Source: Cryptomeria japonica
Taxonomy: Eukaryota; Streptophyta; Pinopsida; Cupressales; Cupressaceae
Length of the DNA: 64,000 nt
Assembly: GCF_030272615.1 (NCBI RefSeq)
Contig: NC_081415.1
Coordinates: forward strand, 375,799,392 to 375,863,391
Direction: 5' to 3'
Below are positions 10,776 through 21,340 of this stretch, piece by piece. The notes under the pieces are model-generated. The model worked only from the letters and a program-made list of their open reading frames with translations. It searched no databases and was not told the DNA's origin. The position numbers and the translations under genes are program-made. Position 1 is the stretch's first letter; each line of letters begins with the position of its first letter.

Positions 10776-13700
10776 ATGCCTAAGTCGGTGATGGAATCAT
10801 CAAAGACGCCCGCTACAGCTGAGACATCGCGAGCATCCAAATCAGATATCCCACGCAAAGTTGAAAGGATGAAGTACCAGTATCAAAGAGGGGGATTGAG
10901 GGAGTCAAAAGTTCAGAGCGTCTGGGACAATGTCGGTGATACCGACCTTGGCCATATTGACATCCAGGACTTAAGGAATCGGGTCTTCTCCCCTAACGCA
11001 TATGGCAAGACTAGACAGATGGTGGAAAGTGGCATCGCCCAAGCGGCGGGATTTCCTCCAGCAGTACAAAATTATGAGTTAGTGGTAGAGGTTGCCCGAC
11101 ATTATGAGCCAGGTTCCAGATTGGTGCTCCTCGAGAATATGACTCTCGCCAACTTCACCTCTGAGGCCATTGGCGATGCATTCGACATTCCCTTCCCAAA
11201 CAATCCCACGGTCACGACTATAGACGAAGCACAGGGGGCATACGATATGAATCCGGCTAGATGCAGAACACTGATCAACGAAGAGTGGTACAAGGAGAGA
11301 AGGCCTCCAAGTGCCATAATTGGGAAAAAGACCCCAAGAAGTGACTTTCACAATGAGCATGGGGATATGGTCACATTACTCAGCAAGGTTATGGGACTTC
11401 CTAAATCCAACTACTTTGAAGAGTGGATGTTTTATTTCATAGAGCAAGTCTTTGCTGGGAAGTCCAAGTTTGACTGGGCCCAGATTATAAGCGACAACGT
11501 CCACACTCAGCTAATTGAGCTCGAGAGCAAAAAGTACTTCACTATGACCTCTTACTTGGTCTACATGTTCGCCAAGAACCAACCGCTGCCAGGTTTGATA
11601 ATGAAAGGTGAAATTGGGAATGGGCCTGGTTAGGTAAAGGTCTATGATTGTTACCCACAGCTGCACTATCAAGATATAGCTCAGAGAGAAAAGAACAGCC
11701 CAGCTTATGCAGTTGGCCAATATGAGCGCGTAAATGACGCCTTCACAATGCGCCTGGTCAGGCTAATGCAGGGAGGATTACACATAAGGCTCTTAGAGCA
11801 AGCTACTATTCTAGTACAGAGATACGGAGCCTGTTTCATCCAGTTCCCAAGGTTCTCCTATATCCGAATAGCGGGCTTTGATGGTGCCCCTCTCCGACTT
11901 CCACGGTACCCAACCGACAAAATAGTTCTTATGGAGGTCGCAAGGCAGTCACGTCCGGCTGACATCTTACTCAGAGAGAGCAAGCAGGCTAGATTCACAT
12001 TCCCCATGATTATAGGCAATCAGGATGTCCATCTGAAGACCCCCACCCTAGCAGAGGAATCCCTCGCAGAGCTGGCCTCTTATGGCCTACAAGAGCGCTT
12101 TCCGAGAAAATATTTCGATCATGATAACTTGGCAAAAAGAGCCTATGGCAGGTGGTATAGAGTAAAGGAATCAGTTGAGGATTATTGGAAGAACTGCTCT
12201 GATGACTATGAGGTCCGGAGGCGTGAATATTCGAGGCTGAGTGTGCAGCAAATGCGACTCTTTGAATACCGCCGGGTCCTGGATCAACTCGCGGATTCAG
12301 GGAATTGTCTGCAAGTTTGGGAATTTGAGGCAGTGAGACATCTTTTGCCAGGCGTTGATTGGTCCCAAGACCCGATCACTGATTTTGAGGCAGTCATGGC
12401 AGCCCCAACAAGATATACAGACCAATGGTTGCATCAGCAAATTGAGAGACTAATTCATGAGGGAGTCCAGTTCACCTACCACCTAATGGGTAGCCTCGAT
12501 TCTCAGTCTTCCGAAGATGAGGGAACTTCCAATGCACCCAGGGAAGAAATTGAAAAACTCGAGAAGAGAAAGAAGGCTAAGGCTTGCAGAGGGACTCGGA
12601 CGTCAAAGATAACAAGAAGGGAGAAGATTCCTATAAGGAGACCAGAGGTCACTTCATCGTCAAAGGACCCCAGTTCGTCTGACGATGTAGTGGAATTAGA
12701 TTATATACCTGCTCCGCCTTCCCAGAGTGACATCGATGCATTTGGAGCTGATGATCCTCCTGCACCCGACATGCTAGAAGCTGAGCTAAGGGCCATTGAA
12801 TCAACCAAACTGGGTAACCAAATAGAGGAAGGAGAGATTCCATCCATTCAAGGAATCGAAGTGCATGAGCCCACCCAACAGAGCCGCCATGAACTGCTGC
12901 TCCATAATACAACAAAAGACGACTCTACCGTTGAAGGAGAGCAAAGGACAGAGGAGACCTGCGAGCTCGAAAGGACTGAAGAGCAACCATCACACGAAGG
13001 CACCAGACAATTGTTCAGTGAAGTGGGAGAAAGTTCAGCTGCAAGTAAGGAACTTGGCACCCCCCCCACCCCTCCGGTAACAGAACAGCTGGGAATTTGC
13101 GATGAGTCGGCTAAAAACATTAGAGAACAGAATGCAAACTTAACCATATCATCAGCCCAGACAGTACCTCAAGAATGGTTGATTGCCAGAGCCCAACGCA
13201 AGGCCGCCACCAAACCACCTATTGATTTGGAGGACATCTTCTCACGCATAGATCAAGCTAAAGCTAAGGGGAAGAAAAGGCCCAAGGCATATTCCAGAAT
13301 GACTAAAGATGAGCAAAGGAACCGTACTCTCCACATTGCCACCCCGCTTGTAGACAAGCCAACAGATCAGATCACACTGGCAGATTATAGCATCACAACC
13401 GTCCCCATCGGATGAGCCACTAAGGCACAGGAAAAGGAGGAATTCAAGGATTCAGTGCAGAACATACTTAGGCAACTTGAAGAGATAACAACTGAGAAGG
13501 ATATGTATCGGGCTCGTGTTGAGCAGGCCGAAGGGTACATCGATCAACTCCTGAGACCATTACACAATGCCTCCGAATCCCACATTCCCCCGACAGCATT
13601 GGCATAGAGGACCACAACAGAATTTGAAGGAGTACGGGACACCGCAAGGGCCGTCAAGGAATGGATACAATGCATCAAAAGAAGGGGAGAACGAATCCTT

Positions 13701-14402
13701 GAGGAAGTGAAGGAAATGGCTCACCACCGAGAAACCGCTTTGGTTAAGTTATTAGAGGTAAAGAGGGAATCCCTCCACATCCAGGAAGTGGCTGCCACTA
13801 CTCTTCCCCTCATGAGAGCTCTCTTCTGGACCCATGCATAGATTCCTACATTACCCACCATCCTAGATCCTCATAATATCAGCACTCTTAAGGAGTGGTA
13901 CTGGACTATCAACATGAAGAATGATGCGAAGGAAATCATCGATAGAGAACACAATGCATGCGAGGTAATTTTGAAAACCATGCAGGAACTTGGCAAGATA
14001 ATCCTTTGATCAATGGTTTCGAGATGGGTAAATGACCAATCTGATGAAGTGATACTGCCAGACTGGGAGGAAAGATTGGGAACAAATAAGATCACTTATT
14101 CCACTAAGGACCTAGGCTTTGCCGGTCAATTCCACTCGGACATGTTGTACTTTGAGCGTAATCGTTCCAGTTGGCGAGATGGTCTGAAGCAGGTAGACCA
14201 ATACCTCTAGGGCATGCAATATAAAATTCGTCATCCTCCTATGCCTCCATTCAGTCTGCTTTTCCAATTATGTATCAGGTTCCAGGAGTATGTTTGTGAG
14301 GAACGTGCAGCAGGTCGAGATCTCTGGCGGGAATATTTGCATGAAGAAAGTCAATTTTTGATAAAAGGATTTGAAACTGGAAAAGAAAAAGTGCTTTCCT
14401 AA
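10776..14402 (+). pseudogene. Unrecognised 1208-codon ORF of the nested element, with six in-frame stops
   Basis: A single frame runs from the ATG at 10776 to the TAA at 14400-14402, broken only by stops at 11631 (TAG), 13413 (TGA), 13605 (TAG), 13839 (TAG), 14007 (TGA) and 14208 (TAG). No frameshift is needed, so the intact parent encoded a protein of about 1200 residues. Residues 1-620 look globular and rich in aromatic residues (FEEWMFYFIEQVF, YGACFIQFPRFSYIRIAGF). Residues 620-880 are acidic, Ser/Pro/Glu-rich and probably disordered, with basic patches (KLEKRKKAKACR, KAKGKKRPKAYSR). After 890 there are charged helices that could form a coiled coil (LRQLEEITTEKDMYRARVEQ). There is no zinc knuckle, DTG protease, RT or DDE motif. 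I do not recognise the family; a gag-like or packaging role is only a guess. Confidence 0.75.
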
Positions 14403-15540
14403 AGATGCACTTTTTTCCTTTTTAAATTTTGAAAAGTGCACTTTTGGCCAAAAGGGTCATATTCGACTTTCAAGTCAACTAAAATGTAAAACTTTATGAA
14501 TGCACCTTTTTGGATAATTTTGGATGAGTTTTAATTATCCTTTTTGGGTAGTTATTGCTCATTTTGGGGTGGTTGTTGATATTTGCCTCCCATTTATGGA
14601 TATGGGCAGCCATGTTTTATGGATGAATCTGGGCCACTTGTTTAGATTAGATCTTGGCCATTCATCCAATTTTGGAGCCTATTTAAAGGAGACTGGTTTT
14701 CCCTCATTTGGCAAGAAGTTCTTGTATTTTTGCAAAAACTCTGGCGAAATTTACAGGATTTAATGCAAAGTTAAGACTGTTTCCAAGTTTCCTTGTGAGT
14801 GCATGGTCTCCTTCATTAATCTAGGAATTTTTGCAGTTATGTTTATTTCGTTAATATGGCATTTTCAAATAAACATGCGATAGAATCCTTGCAGTTCACA
14901 CCATTAGGGAATTGCTGATTGCCCTTCCTTCTGCATGGTTAATCTGAACCTTTCATATATTTAGTTCGGTTATTGAATGCTCACTGAATGAATGTAAAAG
15001 TTCTAATGTTGTATTTGATAACATGAAAATCCTATTTTCCTTTGAAGATCGCACTAGATTTATGCAGGTATTGTGCTTAAATAGCTGGTGATGCTTAGTC
15101 TAGTTATTTGGAGGTGTCCGTCTGTTTACTGAATTTGCTATCTTAGTTAAAATTTATATTTTATGCATCTCTCTCTCCCTATCCTTCCCTCCTTTTCTTC
15201 TTTTTACCAAGAAGAATCCGCAGTCCCATTGAAGACAGTATCAACTAAACTGAAATCATTTGATAAGAAAGATCATAAGAATTCCAGGGAACTCATCTAT
15301 CAATCGCCTATCTCAACGTAAGTCCCCCTTGTGTTTCCAGCATAAACACATCAAACCACTGAGCAATCCCGCAATCAAGATTTGACAAACGAAACCTTGA
15401 GGTTGTCCCCTTTGATCAAAAGTAGAAAATAGCATTAGGGATTTCCTTATCTCAAGAGAGGATAGGATGCTTAGCGAGTTTATTCTATTTTGCGTTGGCC
15501 GTATGGAGTTTGCAGCAATGCGATTTTAGACACGTCAACA
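14403..15540 (+). other. Noncoding right part of the nested element
   Basis: The first portion repeats AAAGTGCACTTTT-type words. A TATTTAAAGGAGAC motif near 14680 resembles an LTR promoter TATA box, and a CT-rich tract lies near 15165-15200. The end carries GCGTTGGCCGTATGG and the terminal CAACA. It has the look of an LTR (promoter-like box, CA end), but no matching copy is found at the left end of the element. Confidence 0.5.
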
Positions 15541-15545
15541 CCTAC
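15541..15545. repeat. Target-site duplication CCTAC (right) of nested element
   Basis: This is the second copy of the 5-bp duplication, directly after the terminal CAACA at 15540 and matching 8788-8792. Confidence 0.92.
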
Positions 15546-16821
15546 ACATCCCATCTTTAAAAGCCGGAGAAAGATCACCCTTCTTGACACAAGGTATCAT
15601 TGGATTAGTAGGCATACCTGGCTTATCCAACGTAGATTCTTCAAGGGGGCAAGGAGAGGAGGGGATCAACCGATCGTCCCTGCTCTGGTCTGCTATAAAT
15701 TCCCCCTCTTCTATCTCCTCAGGTTGCCTAGGCGGCAAAGAAACTTCCCTAATCACAAACCCTCCTTGCTCCAAATTGAAAGTAATGTCTACCCCAGGAA
15801 TCTTGCTAGATCTAGATTGAGAAGAGGGGAATTTTGGGGTCAATGCGGGAGCAGGGTCTAAGTCCAGAACTCCTTTGTAAAATTTAGGATAGATAAGGAA
15901 AGACGACATCCCTGATTTAATTTCAATAGGTTTTAAAGTTTTAACACTAATATCCATGTTAATTATCATTACATAGTTCGAGTATTTCCTATTCTTATCA
16001 CTAAGCTCTACAAATTTACCCAAGTGATTACCTATTTTCCTAATAATTTCGGTGTCCATTAATTCTATTGGTAAGTTATGGATTAAAACTGGTCTATCTA
16101 TCTTAAAAGATTTCAAGTTGTTAGGGTTAAAATCCGGATATCAATCTAAAAAACTAAAATCAAAACCTTTGAAAGTTGGAGATTTACCTTTTAAGAATTC
16201 TTCCTTATGTCTTGAATTTCCACAATCAATATACAGAAAGCCTTCAGTCAAGATAGCTATACTTACTATCCATGTGAAGGAGGACATAAACCAGTCTACG
16301 ATAACCTCTGGCGGAATTCTAAGTCCCTGCCATCTAGCGAAAACCCCAAAAGCTTTACAAGACTGTTGAATCCTCTTTACCAAGTTATCATTAATCTCTA
16401 AAATATTTGCCACATCTGAATTAGGGTTCCTATTTATAACCGGCTCGGCCACTGAGGGTTTAGGAGGCGTCGCAACTATCTTGCCCTTGCCCTCAAAAGC
16501 CCTAGGTTGGATATCAACCGGTCTTCTGTGATGATTATTACTTCTTCTTCTAACATTATTGGAGTGAGAGCTAACCCGGGGAGCTGGTTTTATAAAACCT
16601 TCCTCAAGATTCTGCAATTGATAAAACATATTGGAGATGGCCGGCTTAGTATTTCCTTGGCATCGGTCATTGCCATTCACAACCCTTGGAGAGTTTTTCA
16701 TAGCTGCCCTGTGTGACCTCCTAGCTTTCACCACTTGCCATTCTGATTGCTCCTGAGGTAGGGGAGCCCTGATCCCAGATTGCGAACCCTGAGCGCATAT
16801 TTGGTTCGCTCGAAAAACCAC
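15541..16821 (-). pseudogene. LINE A ORF1, N-terminal part: gag-like protein with DUF4283-type domain
   Basis: The reading frame runs from 16821 down to the insertion at 15541, with one in-frame TGA at 16141-16143 where Trp is expected (FLD-stop-YPDFNP). After a basic N-terminal region (VVKARRSHRAAMK), residues of about 130-330 match the pattern of the plant LINE ORF1 domain DUF4283: CKAFGVFARWQGLRI, W-F-SSFTWIVSIAILTEGFLYI, then RPVLIHNLPIELMD, IGNHLGKFVEL and VMIINMDI. Copy B has the same architecture (32150-32680). Such proteins bind the element RNA and form the RNP. There is no CCHC knuckle in the readable part. The frame continues at 8787 beyond the nested element. Confidence 0.82.
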
Positions 16822-16919
16822 TTCTGTTGGGCCAAGACTGGCGCATTCCGCAGAGGAAATTGTGATGGGAAATTCGCTTGGTATTTTTGCTGCATTTTTG
16901 CAGAGCCAGTATTTTATAT

Positions 16920-16936
16920 TATATATGATATTATAT
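16920..16936. repeat. Target-site duplication of LINE A (5' flank of the element)
   Basis: Second copy of the 17-bp AT-rich duplication, immediately beyond the LINE 5' end. The LINE end next to it reads CAGAGCCAGTATTTTATA on the plus strand. Confidence 0.7.
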
Positions 16937-19071
16937 TAAATTTATTTTAATATATTTATTTATGTTTCTTATTAGCAATTAAAATATATATATTTAGGAT
17001 CAATAAATGGTAAAGAAGACATTATGTTCTCTTTCCAAACATCTGATTTGTATATTCACAAAAGAAGACTATTTATATTATTTAACTAAAATTTACCTTA
17101 TTTAATTGATTTAAAATTGAGAATTCTTTTAAATATAAATATTTAGATTGATTAATTCATTAGTTGAACATTGCCTTATTTACCATTCGTACAGATTGTT
17201 ATACACCATAATAGAATATTAAAAATTTTCAATTAGTATTTTATCTATTTAGTTGATACAAAATTTCATATCTTTCAATGATATAATCAAATAAAATATA
17301 GGTTACTAAAATCATATAAAAAATTATAAAATTATATAGAAAAAGAAATTAATATACTTGAATTATTTATCTTTAAAAATTGTTTCATTTTAAATTATTT
17401 TAAAGATACCCCAATTTTATAAAAATATAAGAAGAAAATTAATATACTTGAACTAATTATCTTTAAAAATTATATCATTTTAAACTATTTTAAAGGCTAC
17501 TGCAATTTTCATCAAATCATCTAATTAATTTTTTTCAAAAATGCTTGAAGTTTTCTGAAAAAAACTGAATTTTTTTACTCATCTCAGAGACAAAAAAAAA
17601 ATGCATGTGAAATGTGGAACACTTAATTTTTTTTATTCATCCCTAAGGCATGAACTAAAGAATGCATTGAAATATATCTTGTTAAACGAAGGGTACTGTC
17701 CAAAGATAGTGACTGGTCAAATGCATTACTGTGAATTGTTTTTCCCAATGTCAGAGGGTTGTGATGAAAATAACTGTTTCGTACAGGCAACCAAAATGGA
17801 TAAACAAAATGGGAACGGTATTTGTAAATGGGCCTGCATGAAACAGCACACACAAGTCAAAGCTTAGTGTGTGCTGTTTAAGCCACCCCCTTAACTGCCA
17901 GCCAAATTTTCTCATCAAACTGGGAGCTAACTAATGATAGTTTCTATGCAGAATATTCATTAAGAGCAAAGGAACTATGAAGTACCATGATATAGTTAAA
18001 AAGGAAAGTCGAGCAGAATGCAAAAGCATGAATTGCTTGTCTCATGTTTAGCAACACTTAGATTTTTCCTTAGCAAGGTCTTATTGATATTGATGAGCAC
18101 AAACTCAGAGAATACATAATCCTTTATTCTTTTTAATTCTGTCATCAAATTGTTAACAGTACACATTGATTGGGAGGCAGATGTGAAGGATTAAGATTAT
18201 TTTCCATAGCAGATGGTTGGCAAGACACATGTTTGTCAAGCATGCTTTGTAAAGGTGCATTATTTATTATTGGAATATTAAAAAATCTATCTCTTAAAGT
18301 AGCTTTCTTGGTGAAGATCACCCTATTGTGCTTTATCTTAAATACTGTAAAAGAAAAATCATATAAGGCAGTTGCCTTAGGTAAATCGAGGTAGCTTTTG
18401 TCATGAAAGTAATTTATCTGCAAAAATCATTGAAGTCACATGTCTGAGAAAGTTAAGGACTTTCTTCTGACATCTAATTCTTGTTTCTTTATTTTGTGTA
18501 TAAATGCTATTTAAACTGCCAATAGTTCAGTTCAAGTGAAGACTAGGACACTAGAGGGGAGAGAAGAGCAGAAATGCATAATGTGAATTTTTTGGCTCGT
18601 GTCTTTCTATAGAGTGTATATCATGTATTTCATACATGTCTGTCTGTGGAGCCTATATCATGTAAATCATTGTACAGAAAGTGTACTGTACCATTTATTT
18701 TGAATGCACTGAACTGCTGCACATACGTTTACTACTATTTGATTTGTTAAATAGTAGCAATAAAATCAAGAGTTTTAGTTATTCATGTGGGGTTGTAGAA
18801 TTATTCTAAGCTTTGTTGGTTGTGTGATGGCTGGTAGGCAATATTATGGAATAGAAGTTGAATAAGTATGATAAATAATTCTATTCTTCTTATGTTGAAT
18901 GGATGTATAATAGAGGATGGCTCCTAATTAAAAAGGAAGGAACCATATTATGGTCATTTCTTCAAAAATGTCTTCAAAACAGAAATTCATTATGTATTTA
19001 TTTAATGAATAACTCGGACGATTCACATCAACAACATCACTAGACTTATTGACCATGTTTCTTATATGCAG
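16937..19071. other. AT-rich spacer or intron with two unassigned short open frames
   Basis: 16937-17590 is extremely AT-rich and holds nothing recognisable. Two stretches are less AT-biased and stay open: plus 17601-17867 (contains GYCPKIVTGQMHYCELFF) and minus 18145-18423 (contains TLRDRFFNIPIINNAPL). Neither resembles a family I know, and neither shows convincing exon borders tied to the exons at 19072 and 20227. They may be remnants of old transposons or of diverged exons. Confidence 0.4.
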
Positions 19072-19200
19072 TGTATGCATGGACCTAAGTGTAAAGTTGG
19101 TGCTAGCTGCACTGTTGGAAAGAGAGTCCAAGAGTTTAATATCTTAGGTGGACTTATTCTTCCTGTTTGGGGCATGGTGGAAAAGTCTCTTTCAAAACAG
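19072..19200 (+). CDS. Candidate host exon: strawberry-notch/FORGETTER1-like protein, C-terminal region (exon 1 of 2 seen)
   Basis: This is a 43-codon open block, CMHGPKCKVGASCTVG then VQEFNILGGLILPVWG then MVEKSLSKQ, bounded by a TATGCAG acceptor at 19071 and a GTATAG donor at 19201, in phase 0. From memory of the family, the block CxHGPxCxxGxxCTVG...LGGLILPVWG resembles the C-terminal part of plant strawberry-notch homologues (FORGETTER1), nuclear helicase-like proteins linked to chromatin and stress memory; this is recall, not a search. The paired Cys residues could coordinate zinc. The exon is intact, has codon-like composition and joins in phase to the block at 20227. It could be part of a live gene with long introns or a captured fragment; other exons were not found in the window. 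Confidence 0.6.
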
Positions 19201-20226
19201 GTATAGGATGAAGTATGAACATTGGCATATTTTTATTAATTATCTTGATGGTTGTTGAAATGTGCTCTTTTTTGATGAAATATCCTTGCCATATACACAA
19301 TTGTCTTTTTTTGTGTTTTTTCACTTGATCCAAATGAATTTCAAAACACAAACTCCTGTTCGATTTTATCCTGTTAAACAATAGGCACAGCTTGCAGCTT
19401 TTGTATTGTTGAACGCTCATTTAAATTTGACATGTATGATATTAGTTATGTAACTAAATTTCAACGGCCATCATCTGACATCCATGATATATACTGGTAA
19501 ATATCTGATCTTGGGCTTTTAAATTTGTCTTACCTGGAACTGACAAACTTACACCTGTGGTGGCTAGCAACTTTAAGTGGATTGAATTTACATCAAATAG
19601 GTGTTTGAATTTTGTTTGTTACTTTCATCATTAGGGTGTTGTTCTCTTACTAACTATGCATTGGTAACTAATTTTATTGAAATGTAGATAACTCAATTTG
19701 TTTAGTAATTGTGTTGTGGACGAATGTTTGACTCAATAATGCATTTCTTAAACTGACATTATTTAACTTTTGCAATTGTTGTTAACACTTGATATACATG
19801 ATTTTCTTTGACAATCTATAAACTATTTTGCCAATCCAATGAACTGGAATGCACTTTAGATTTTAAGGAAAAGCTAATAAACTATACAGAAATATGACGT
19901 AAATTCTTTTAAAAATTAATAAAGCTGTCAGATTATGTGAAGTATTAAGCTCATTAACTGTAATCTGGAATACCACATAACTAGTTTTATTTTAAAGATT
20001 CATTGCAAACACTGATTTAATCATTTGGAACTTTTGAGAAGTTTAATCTTTTTAGTCAAATTGAAATTATTGATCATTGACTTGTTTTCATGCATTATTG
20101 ATATGTGATTGATATCATTTCTGCTACATGTATGAATTTAGATTTTCCTTCAATTAGTTTGCCTTTTTTATTTATCTCATAGAAATAGAAACAAAGATTG
20201 GATTTAATATTTCTTATTTGATTAAG
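19201..20226 (+). other. Putative intron between the two host exons
   Basis: AT-rich noncoding sequence of 1026 bp begins with GTATAG and ends with TTTGATTAAG. It is T-rich toward the 3' end, as plant introns are, and no transposon ends are seen inside it. The short minus-strand open frame near 19154-19420 is not supported by anything else. Confidence 0.5.
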
Positions 20227-20338
20227 GTGCGAACAAGTCACAGGCGATTGCGTGTTGTGCGATTAGAGACAACATCTGAGAACAGGCGAATAGTTGGCCT
20301 TCATATTCCAAATCCTGCTGTCAATTCCGTCTTACAAG
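20227..20338 (+). CDS. Candidate host exon: strawberry-notch/FORGETTER1-like protein, C-terminal region (exon 2 of 2 seen)
   Basis: The 112-bp block VRTSHRRLRVVRLETT then NRRIVGLHIPNPAVNSVLQ follows an AAG acceptor and ends before a GTAAGA donor in phase 1. Joined to the previous exon it reads through ...EKSLSKQ-VRTSHRRL without a break, as I expect for the C-terminal region of plant strawberry-notch proteins (xSHxRxRVVRxETT...RIVGLxIPN). It is markedly more GC-rich than its surroundings. The next exon is not visible downstream before the gypsy remnant. Intact frame and splice sites argue for recent or current function; a full gene model needs sequence outside the window. Confidence 0.6.
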
Positions 20339-20835
20339 GTAAGATATCTGACATTGGTTTATTTCTCTCTTTCGGTTTCTGGCTCATACACATGCACACC
20401 CTCCCCCCACACATCCACATCCACACCCACACATTCATCCTTGTTTTGTTCTGTGGCACTTCTAGGTGACAGCGACTCATGTAAACTCTCTGTTTCTAAT
20501 TCCTGTCTATTCCATAAGTAGAAGAGACATTGTTTTATTGCCATGTATTGTAGCTTATAGATTTATCTTATATTAGTAGATAACTTATATTTTTTAGCAT
20601 TTAATATTATGTTTTTGTTAACTTTTTCATTCGCAATCCTACTTAACTCTACAATCATATTCTACAGGTTAGATGAATCAATAATATGTAATGCCACTTG
20701 TCAGCCTAGGTTTAGCGTGCAGAGTTAACTCGTTGTCCCAGTACTGCTGAGGTCCCTGATTAAAAGTTTGTAACTCCTAGATGTTGTTGAGCCACAGGGA
20801 GAAGTGGAAGGGAGTTCAATTAGAAAAAAAAGGTT
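20339..20835. other. Spacer with CA-rich stretch
   Basis: The donor GTAAGATATC is followed by a CA/CCCACA-rich low-complexity run at about 20390-20440 and then AT-rich sequence. No gene is seen. It would be intron of the candidate host gene if that gene is real. Confidence 0.4.
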
Positions 20836-21340
20836 ATATTTCTCAAACCCCTTGAAAAGAACTTGCCTAGTATTAAAAACAAACGTAGGCCTCAAGAATC
20901 CATCAAAGGAACTACAACACTAAAGAAGTCAGTGCCAAAAGATAAATTTCATTATAAGCCATCTCCTTTCAATCATGAACATAAGAAGAACTCTCTTGTT
21001 GCAAAAAAAGATGATAGTAGAAATGAACTTAGAAGACAAATTCTCTGCTTCTCATGCAAAGAATCTTGGGAACCAAGCCAGTAATGTCAAAGCCAAGAAG
21101 CGGTGAAATCAAAGGAATTCAATGAAGATTCATAAAAGGAGGTAATGAATACCTTTGATCCACAAGCTGAAGAAGCAAATATTTATTTGACTCCTAAAAA
21201 GTGTGATTTGCAGCAGAATAGCGATGAAATCAAGAAAGAAATTAAGAAAGATACTCTGGTCAGATTTTTTTCTCTTTCTGATTCTCATTTTGAGAATAAT
21301 GGTATTGGTGTAGAGCCCCCAAAACTCCCAAATCTGTGAA
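20836..21340 (+). pseudogene. Ty3/gypsy gag remnant with zinc-knuckle start
   Basis: The 20863-21084 frame ends in LRRQILCFSCKESWEPSQ, the arrangement just before and in the CX2C part of a gypsy CCHC knuckle (compare LRRRKLCFHCKD in the intact gag near 49000). The final His and Cys are lost after a stop. The following segment to 21340 is Lys/Glu-rich with stops. A weak LEGTDVVLG-like word near 22110, typical of the region after the gypsy protease, suggests the remnant may extend to about 22200. No LTRs are found, and it is old and dead. Confidence 0.5.

Larger units (their letters stand above)
8793..15540 (+). mobile_element. 6.75-kb element nested in LINE A: TG...CA ends, 5-bp duplication, one giant decayed ORF, no visible LTRs
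   Basis: The left end reads TGTTGTGCGTTGCACACG and the right end reads GACACGTCAACA. TGTTG...CAACA ends with a 5-bp duplication are typical of integrase-inserted LTR retrotransposons. However, I could not match the first 1.9 kb to the last 1.1 kb, so paired LTRs are not visible; they may be very diverged or lost by recombination. Inside are a GC-rich repeat-filled leader (8793-10775), one long ORF (10776-14402), a purine-rich stretch GGAAAAGAAAAAG at the ORF end that could be a polypurine tract, and 1.1 kb of noncoding sequence. There is no protease, RT, RNase H or integrase, so it is non-autonomous if it is a retrotransposon (LARD-like). It entered LINE A after that LINE inserted. Confidence 0.75.
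1259..16919 (-). mobile_element. LINE copy A: L1-type non-LTR retrotransposon with ORF1, ORF2 (EN-RT-RNase H) and ORF3, split by a nested insertion
   Basis: On the minus strand, reading from 16919 down to 1259, come ORF1 (gag-like), ORF2 (APE endonuclease, reverse transcriptase, zinc-binding region, RNase H), an extra ORF3, a 3' UTR, and the terminal motif GGCCTTTTACCGATCAAAAT (minus strand, about 1270-1290) followed by a TA tail. Copy B ends in the same GGCTTCGGCCTTTTACCGAT motif. Subtracting the insertion at 8793-15540 and one CCTAC copy leaves an 8.9-kb element, long for a plant L1. ORF1 resumes in frame across the insertion, which proves the nesting order. Stops and frameshifts in every ORF show this copy is dead. 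The RNase H matches the known acquisition of this domain by some plant L1 lineages. Confidence 0.9.
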
